Source of the DNA: an uncultured Eubacterium sp.
GTDB taxonomy: Bacteria; Bacillota; Clostridia; Oscillospirales; Acutalibacteraceae
Direction of reading: 5' to 3'
DNA length: 64,000 nucleotides
Assembly: GCA_900539325.1 (NCBI GenBank)
Contig: UQCC01000005.1
Span: forward strand, 62,001-126,000
Part shown: positions 59,100 to 64,000 of the stretch, one piece after another
Layout: each line of letters begins with the position of its first letter
How positions within the stretch are numbered: the stretch's first letter is position 1
The notes under the pieces: model-generated
Database searches by the model: none
What the model was told of the DNA's origin: nothing
What the model saw: the letters and a program-made list of their open reading frames with translations, nothing else
Translations under genes and position numbers: made by a program

Positions 59100-59221
59100 A
59101 TTAAGAATATGCCCCGGCAAAAAACTTTTATTCAATTTTTGAATATTATGTAACAGATGTTTAAAAACAAAGATAACTGTTAATCATAATGATATAAAGA
59201 AATTTTAAAAGGGTGAACAAA

Positions 59222-59563
59222 ATGAACATCAAACGAGGCGACATATATTATGCCGATTTAAGTCCCGTTGTAGGAAGTGAGCAGGGCGGAGTAAGACCTG
59301 TGTTAATTGTTCAAAACGATGTGGGCAACAAATTTTCGCCCACGGTGATAGCGGCTGCTATAACAAGCCAACAAGGCAAAACAAGCCTGCCGACACACAT
59401 TGAAGTGAACGCCCACGATTGCGGACTTGCAAAAGACAGCGTTGTGCTGCTGGAGCAGGTACGCACCATAGACAAAAGGCGGCTGAAAGAAAAGATGGGC
59501 ACATTGCCTACAAGCGATATGACCAAAATAAACAATGCAATAACAATATCAATGGGATTATAA
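59222..59563 (+). CDS. MazF/PemK-type endoribonuclease toxin
   Basis: A 113-residue MazF-family mRNA interferase. The pattern IKRGDIYYADLSPVVGSEQGGVRPVLIVQND at the start and TIDKRRLKEKMGTL near the end are typical; the catalytic Arg of GGVRP and the Thr/Ser of AAAITSQQGK are kept. MazF enzymes cut mRNA at short sequences. No MazE-like antitoxin gene precedes it in the 120 bases to the divergent neighbour. An in-frame GTG at 59213 exists, but the ATG at 59222 has AAAGGGTG 6 bases upstream. Confidence 0.93.
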   Translation: MNIKRGDIYYADLSPVVGSEQGGVRPVLIVQNDVGNKFSPTVIAAAITSQQGKTSLPTHIEVNAHDCGLAKDSVVLLEQVRTIDKRRLKEKMGTLPTSDMTKINNAITISMGL

Positions 59564-59572
59564 TAATAAAAG

Positions 59573-59602
59573 ACAGGTACTCGTAAGGGTACCTGTTGTT
59601 TT
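59573..59602. terminator. Terminator between mazF and the GH51 gene
   Basis: Perfect eight-base stem ACAGGTAC / GTACCTGT, 10 bases after the mazF stop and 8 bases after that of the converging GH51 gene; T-rich on the plus strand. Confidence 0.8.
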
Positions 59603-59603
59603 A

Positions 59604-61094
59604 TTATTTTGATAAGCGAATTACATTCCATGAAAACGGTTTGAGTTCGGCGGTGAGAGTTGAACCGTCAACCGTTGGAAGCGGATTTGTATGAGGACAA
59701 ACAGCCTCGCCGTCAAATCCGTTGACATCATCTTTTGAACAACCGTCCATAGATATAAATTCAATCGGCTTAAAGCCGTCAAAATCCATAATATTTACAT
59801 CAAGAACAGCACTTTCGTCCTGCGATTTATTCACGCAGAAAATCACAACGCTTTGCTCGTCCTCACTCATAGTGGCGATTGCTTCAAGATACGGCACATC
59901 GGTAAATTCCCTGCAATCGTATTTTGGGCAATTAATGATAGGATTAAGCGCATATCCTCTGCCGTAATTTGACATATGCTCAAACGGATAAAAAATTGTT
60001 TGCTTAAACACTCTGCCGCCGTCCTCGGTAAAAATCGGAGCAATAACATTTACAAGCTGAGCAAGGCAGGCAATTTTTATTCTGTCACAATGACGAAGAA
60101 GCGTAATCATCATTGAGCCAACAAGAAGTGCATCTTCAAAATTATAAATATCCTCAAGGCGAGGTGGAGCGTAGCTCCAACGCTCATAAGGTACATTGTT
60201 GCTGTGATACCAAACATTCCACTCGTCAAACGAAAGATTAACAGTTTTTTTAGTGCGTTTTTTTGCTTTTACATAATCACAAACGCAAATAACGGAATAA
60301 ATGAATTCTTCAAGTTCGAGAGTTTTTGCAAGGAATGACGGAGTGTCATTTGCCTGATTGCCGTAATACTGATGAAGTGACACATAATCAATGCTGTCAT
60401 AGGCAATATCAAGTGCAGTTTCCTCCCACTGACCGAAGGTAGGCGACTGACGGGAAGACGAGCCGCAAATCACGGTTTCAATAGTATCATCAGTCCATTT
60501 CATCATTTTTGAAGCTTCATTGGCAAGTTTGCCGTAATCGGCAGCGGTTTTGGCACCCATCTGCCATCTGCCATCCATCTCATTGCCGAGGCACCAAAGT
60601 TTGACATTCCAAGGCTCGGCAACGCCGTGAGATTTACGCAAATCAGACCAATATGTACCGTCCTTATGATTGGTATATTCAACTATATTGCGTGCTTCCT
60701 CAGCACCCCTTGTACCGAGATTGACAGCCATCATACAATCGGAATTTGCCTTTCTGCACCAAGACATAAATTCGTTAAGTCCCACATAATTAGGTTCGGT
60801 TGTTCCCCACGCAAGGTCAAGACGCTTAGGACGATTTTGAACAGGTCCGATACCGTCCTCCCAATTATAGCCGGAAACAAAGTTACCGCCCGGATAACGA
60901 ACTATAGGAACATTAAGTTCCTTAACCAAATCTATTACATCTGTTCTGAAACCCTGTTCATCGGCAAGCGGATGTTTTGGGTCATATATACCGCCGTAAA
61001 CAGCTCTGCCGAGATGCTCAATAAACGAACCGTAAATTCTGTTGTCGATTTTGCCAACCTTAAACTCCTTGGCAATGGTCATTTTTGCTTTCAT
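59604..61094 (-). CDS. Alpha-L-arabinofuranosidase, glycoside hydrolase family 51
   Basis: A 496-residue GH51 enzyme that frees L-arabinose from arabinan or arabinoxylan fragments. It shows the start DNRIYGSFIEHLGRAVYGGIYDP, YPGGNFVSGYNWEDGIGP, the acid/base Glu in WCLGNEMDG, and the nucleophile Glu in LSFDEWNVWYHSN. No signal peptide: it should be intracellular. Nine bases after the GH43 gene. Its product could enter the araBAD pathway found at the other end of the window. Confidence 0.94.
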   Translation of the reverse strand: MKAKMTIAKEFKVGKIDNRIYGSFIEHLGRAVYGGIYDPKHPLADEQGFRTDVIDLVKELNVPIVRYPGGNFVSGYNWEDGIGPVQNRPKRLDLAWGTTEPNYVGLNEFMSWCRKANSDCMMAVNLGTRGAEEARNIVEYTNHKDGTYWSDLRKSHGVAEPWNVKLWCLGNEMDGRWQMGAKTAADYGKLANEASKMMKWTDDTIETVICGSSSRQSPTFGQWEETALDIAYDSIDYVSLHQYYGNQANDTPSFLAKTLELEEFIYSVICVCDYVKAKKRTKKTVNLSFDEWNVWYHSNNVPYERWSYAPPRLEDIYNFEDALLVGSMMITLLRHCDRIKIACLAQLVNVIAPIFTEDGGRVFKQTIFYPFEHMSNYGRGYALNPIINCPKYDCREFTDVPYLEAIATMSEDEQSVVIFCVNKSQDESAVLDVNIMDFDGFKPIEFISMDGCSKDDVNGFDGEAVCPHTNPLPTVDGSTLTAELKPFSWNVIRLSK

Positions 61095-61103
61095 ACTGTT
61101 CTC

Positions 61104-62012
61104 CTAAAATTCAAAATGCTGTAAAAGTCGGTTATATTCTTCGTCTGTTATATGAAGCATTGAGCCGTGACGAGGGTGAAAATCCATTGAAAAATCATCG
61201 GGATTGACCGGTTTAAAATGAAGCATATCTTCTGTTTGCTGCATATAATATCCGCCGTCAACATAAAGGTCCATAATCATTACAAAACTGTTTGTGCCGA
61301 GGATGTTATACATACAGTTGCCCTCTACATGCTTGTCCGTGCAGGTGACGGCATTATTTTCAAACTCACGGTACGGACCCGTGATTTTTTCTGCCACAAC
61401 CTCACAAACCGTTTTGACACATTCATCTTTATAGCACATATAGAACTTGCCGTCTTTTTCAACTATATCGGCATCGATTGCATCAAGTCCGTTTGACGGT
61501 GAAAAAAGTTCCTTAGGCTCGGTAAAGTGCTTAAAATCATCGGTATACGAATACCAAATGGAAAGCGGCTTGTCATCATCGGTGTTGTTAACCGAAAAAT
61601 AAACAAAATATGAGTCTTTATTTTTATCATAAAGTGCCTGCGGTGCCCAAATTTTATCTGCTGTTTTTGTAACATCAAACATATGAAAATCAACGACAGT
61701 TTCGTCTGTCCAATAAATAAGGTCGGCAGATTTCCAAGTGACAATGCCGTGATTTGAGCACCAACCGTCATCACTTTTCATATCCGTTGCTATAATATAA
61801 AAACAATCCTTACCCCTGATAATAAACGGGTCACGGCAACATTTTGTGCCGAGTGATTGTTTAATCAACGGTCGGTTGCCGTTTAGCGGTGTAAAATGAT
61901 AGCCGTCCTTTGAAAGAGCGAAGCACACCCGTTCCTCATAAGGACGATTGCCGAGAAAATAACAAAAAAGATAGTTGCCGCCTTTTGATACGGCAGGAGT
62001 TGCATAATTCAT
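61104..62012 (-). CDS. Glycoside hydrolase family 43-like protein
   Basis: A 302-residue five-bladed beta-propeller protein of the GH43 group (arabinosidases, xylosidases). The three acidic positions of the family can be matched: Asp in CCRDPFIIR (base), Asp in LDAIDADIVEKDGK, and Glu in KHVEGNCMY (acid). There is no signal peptide. It precedes GH51 by 9 bases, so both probably act on the same arabinose-containing oligosaccharides in the cytoplasm. Exact specificity cannot be read from the sequence. Confidence 0.83.
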   Translation of the reverse strand: MNYATPAVSKGGNYLFCYFLGNRPYEERVCFALSKDGYHFTPLNGNRPLIKQSLGTKCCRDPFIIRGKDCFYIIATDMKSDDGWCSNHGIVTWKSADLIYWTDETVVDFHMFDVTKTADKIWAPQALYDKNKDSYFVYFSVNNTDDDKPLSIWYSYTDDFKHFTEPKELFSPSNGLDAIDADIVEKDGKFYMCYKDECVKTVCEVVAEKITGPYREFENNAVTCTDKHVEGNCMYNILGTNSFVMIMDLYVDGGYYMQQTEDMLHFKPVNPDDFSMDFHPRHGSMLHITDEEYNRLLQHFEF

Positions 62013-62031
62013 ATATTATTCCTTTGTTTAA

Positions 62032-62086
62032 CCCCTCAGTCGTTGACAAGCAACGACAGCTCCCCTAACAATCAGATAGGGAAGCC
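62032..62086 (-). repeat. Short-form dispersed palindromic repeat (copy 4)
   Basis: CCCCTCAGTCGTTG...CAACGACAGC and GCTCCCCTAAC...TAGGGAAGCC, two hairpins, 12 bases after the cdaR stop. Same family as 29916-29970. It separates cdaR from the GH43 gene. Confidence 0.75.
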
Positions 62087-62098
62087 ATAATAATAGGT

Positions 62099-63376
62099 TT
62101 ATTCTATTGTTGCTGTGTATTTACCGTATACCCAAGCCTTAGAATTAGACACGGTAATTTCTATCGGATACTGATTATTTTCCGTTTTCTTTGAAACATC
62201 ACACTTCAAAGTAAGATTTGAAGAATTGATATTTGCATTTTTCGGTGCAAGAACCGTTATGATTTTGCTGTCTATTGAGCTGACAGAAAGTTTTTTCCCT
62301 TGCTGTGCACCTTCAATAATAATATCATCCTTATTAATTCTTACCTTATGCTCGGAATACGAATTGCTGACTGTTACCTTTGCGGTTATTTTTTTAGTGC
62401 CGTCAAGAACGGAAACACCGTTTAAATTGGTAACATCAAAATCAAATTCCTGACTTCCTACGGTTAAATCGCCAAAATAAATTGTACCGATATTGGCATT
62501 GGAAATATCCGCCGTTGAAAGAACACCCGAATACAGTTGACCCTTTGAATACGATACACTGACAACATCTCTGTCAAGTCTGGCAGGTCTGTCCTCAAAT
62601 GTTGAAGTAACAGGCAAGGTAACGGTTTCGAGTACCGGAATTGTAACCGAAAGTGAAGTAAGCGGCGTATTTGTATCGGTTCTGCTTGTAATGGTGATGT
62701 AGCTTGTTTCAACTCCGTCACCGTCAAGCTTAATATCACAATCCTGAGTAAAAGGTTCGGTAAGTTTTGTTTTGTCGCCGAAATCAACTTCGCAATAAGC
62801 GTTATCGATTTTATCGACATAAGTCTTAGGTCCGGATACAATGATTTTATCTTCGCTTAAAACGGGAGTGCCGAACACATAACCGTCTGCCACTTTATCG
62901 GTATCATACTTCAAGCCGACATCAAATGTTTTTGTTGTGTTTACATCAAAATAACCTTCGATTGAACTTGGATATACAGATTCAACAGTATAATCGAGTC
63001 GCTTTGATTTGTTGGTTACACGAATAGGAATTGACTGATTACCCGTTCTGTTAACGGCAGAGGTATCAAATGTAATGTTAAGGTCATCTGCCGTTACCTG
63101 ACCGATAACATACTTTTGACCCGAAAGGGTGATGCTTAAATCAACGGAATTTTGGAGTGCATAGTACTGCATACCTATACCCGAAAGTTTACCGCTGAGT
63201 TCGATAGGAGCAGTAATCTTGATGGTTTTGGTATCATCCGCACCGACACTGAGTGACGAGCCTATCCACACAATAAGAGCCAAAAATATCGAAAGTACAA
63301 TAAGGTACTTATCGTTATAAATGAGGTCGGAAAAAGAAAACTTTTTCTTATCTTTTTTATTAGAATTATCAGCCAT
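62099..63376 (-). CDS. cdaR: YbbR-domain protein, regulator of diadenylate cyclase
   Basis: A 425-residue protein with one N-terminal membrane span (about residues 26-46, YLIVLSIFLALIVWIGSSL) and an extracytosolic part of about four YbbR repeats (patterns such as VDLSITLSGQKYVIGQVTADDLNITFD and GYVFGTPVLSEDKIIVSGPKTYVDKI). CdaR binds and modulates CdaA. Its ATG overlaps the cdaA stop by one base. In many Firmicutes glmM follows; here a repeat and a GH43 gene follow instead. Confidence 0.9.
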   Translation of the reverse strand: MADNSNKKDKKKFSFSDLIYNDKYLIVLSIFLALIVWIGSSLSVGADDTKTIKITAPIELSGKLSGIGMQYYALQNSVDLSITLSGQKYVIGQVTADDLNITFDTSAVNRTGNQSIPIRVTNKSKRLDYTVESVYPSSIEGYFDVNTTKTFDVGLKYDTDKVADGYVFGTPVLSEDKIIVSGPKTYVDKIDNAYCEVDFGDKTKLTEPFTQDCDIKLDGDGVETSYITITSRTDTNTPLTSLSVTIPVLETVTLPVTSTFEDRPARLDRDVVSVSYSKGQLYSGVLSTADISNANIGTIYFGDLTVGSQEFDFDVTNLNGVSVLDGTKKITAKVTVSNSYSEHKVRINKDDIIIEGAQQGKKLSVSSIDSKIITVLAPKNANINSSNLTLKCDVSKKTENNQYPIEITVSNSKAWVYGKYTATIE

Positions 63377-64000
63377 TATTTAAACCTCCTTTTCAGCTTA
63401 GATATTATCTTATCATCCGAGGAGATATTGTCGGGGATGTACTGTTGAGTGAGAATATCACGCATATCACCGGTTGAAATATCACGGCGGAGCGTACCGT
63501 TAACGGCACAACTGATTTCGCCTCGTTCTTCGCTGACGACAAAAATAATTGCGTCGCTTTGCTCGCTCAAACCGAGAGCCGCTCTGTGGCGAGTGCCGAG
63601 TTGTGAAGAAAGGTCGTTGTTTTTTGTAAGCGGCAAAATACAACCTGCGGCATAAATACTGCTGCCTCTGATAACCATTGCACCGTCATGAAGCGGTGAC
63701 TTTGGATAAAAGATATTGCCGATGAGTTCTTTTGACGGGGTACCGTCTACAATCGTGCCCGAAGCAATGATATCGCCGAGAAGCGTATCATTTTCAAATA
63801 CAATAAGAGCACCGATTTTTGCATCCGACATTTCGGCACAAGCCTTACAGGTGGCATCAATGGTCTTTTTCATTTCGGCAACATCAATGGCAACACCCGA
63901 ATTGAAAAGCCCTTTTAACAAATTCTGTGCCTTGCCCTTGCCTATTTGCTCCAAAATCTTACGAATTTCGGGACCGAAAAGGATAACAAGGATAATAAGG
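63376..64000 (-). CDS. cdaA: Diadenylate cyclase CdaA, N-terminus beyond window edge
   Basis: The frame is open from the stop at 63376 to the window end (about 208 codons), so the N-terminal membrane segments are missing. The stretch LIILVILFGPEIRKILEQIG at the edge matches the end of the CdaA membrane/coiled region. The DAC domain has the catalytic motifs SPLHDGAMVIRG and GTRHRAALGLSEQ. The enzyme makes cyclic di-AMP, which controls potassium and osmotic balance and cell-wall homeostasis. It forms the usual cdaA-cdaR pair. Confidence 0.95.
   Translation of the reverse strand, partial: LIILVILFGPEIRKILEQIGKGKAQNLLKGLFNSGVAIDVAEMKKTIDATCKACAEMSDAKIGALIVFENDTLLGDIIASGTIVDGTPSKELIGNIFYPKSPLHDGAMVIRGSSIYAAGCILPLTKNNDLSSQLGTRHRAALGLSEQSDAIIFVVSEERGEISCAVNGTLRRDISTGDMRDILTQQYIPDNISSDDKIISKLKRRFK

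Noticed and set aside
59136..59221. A MazE antitoxin gene before mazF.
   Set aside because: Only about 120 bases separate mazF from the divergent gene, and no frame with a ribosome binding site of useful length is found.

Overview
The window looks like a chromosomal segment of a low-GC, spore-forming, anaerobic Gram-positive bacterium, most likely a gut or rumen Oscillospiraceae/Ruminococcus-type Clostridium. The lineage call is inference from gene content: sporulation genes (yabP-yabQ, dpaA-dpaB), a perfect CIRCE element before groESL, an Rnf complex, formate-tetrahydrofolate ligase, intracellular glycosidases and a secreted leucine-rich-repeat protein ending in a dockerin-like module. Nearly all genes lie on the minus strand. 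TTG and GTG starts are common. No phage, integrase, transposase or CRISPR array was found.

Layout: 1-4.6 kb, a VanW-domain secreted protein (cut by the window edge) behind araBAD. 4.7-6.3 kb, a small membrane protein and a divergent lipoprotein. 6.5-9.8 kb, operon fhs-tsaE-tsaB-rpiB. 9.9-11.1 kb, a RodA/FtsW protein. 11.2-17.7 kb, operon pgm, NifU-like, GH38 alpha-mannosidase, small membrane protein, cca. 17.9-20.4 kb, a sugar transporter with a very long cytoplasmic tail. 20.6-22.8 kb, a sirtuin and a GH29 fucosidase. 22.9-24.8 kb, groESL. 25-27.2 kb, an rRNA methyltransferase and yabP-yabQ-divIC. 27.3-36.8 kb, a flavin/electron-transfer region: Gx-family membrane protein, NusG-II domain protein, FMN-binding protein, ApbE, a repeat lipoprotein and rnfCDGEAB. 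36.9-41.4 kb, a TetM-like GTPase fused to a YacP/Rae1-type nuclease, then a Y-family polymerase with YolD. 41.8-49.3 kb, an ECF sigma factor with two leucine-rich-repeat proteins. 49.5 kb, tRNA-Leu(GAG). 49.7-54.4 kb, potABCD and a HAD phosphatase. 54.6-57.8 kb, dpaAB and divergent murC plus a GNAT protein. 57.9-59.6 kb, a decayed PTS EIICB-like membrane protein and a lone MazF. 59.6-62 kb, arabinosidases GH51 and GH43. 62.1-64 kb, cdaR and cdaA (cut by the edge).

The genes suggest import of glycan fragments, intracellular trimming (GH38, GH29, GH51, GH43), entry of arabinose into the pentose phosphate pathway (araBAD, rpiB), and energy conservation through Rnf with extracytosolic flavins. 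Two kinds of dispersed palindromic repeat sit just behind stop codons through the window. The most interesting candidates are the ribosomal GTPase-nuclease fusion, the Rnf-flavin region with its double-domain RnfG, the sigma factor/LRR sensor cassette, and the PTS-derived protein that has lost its catalytic residues.
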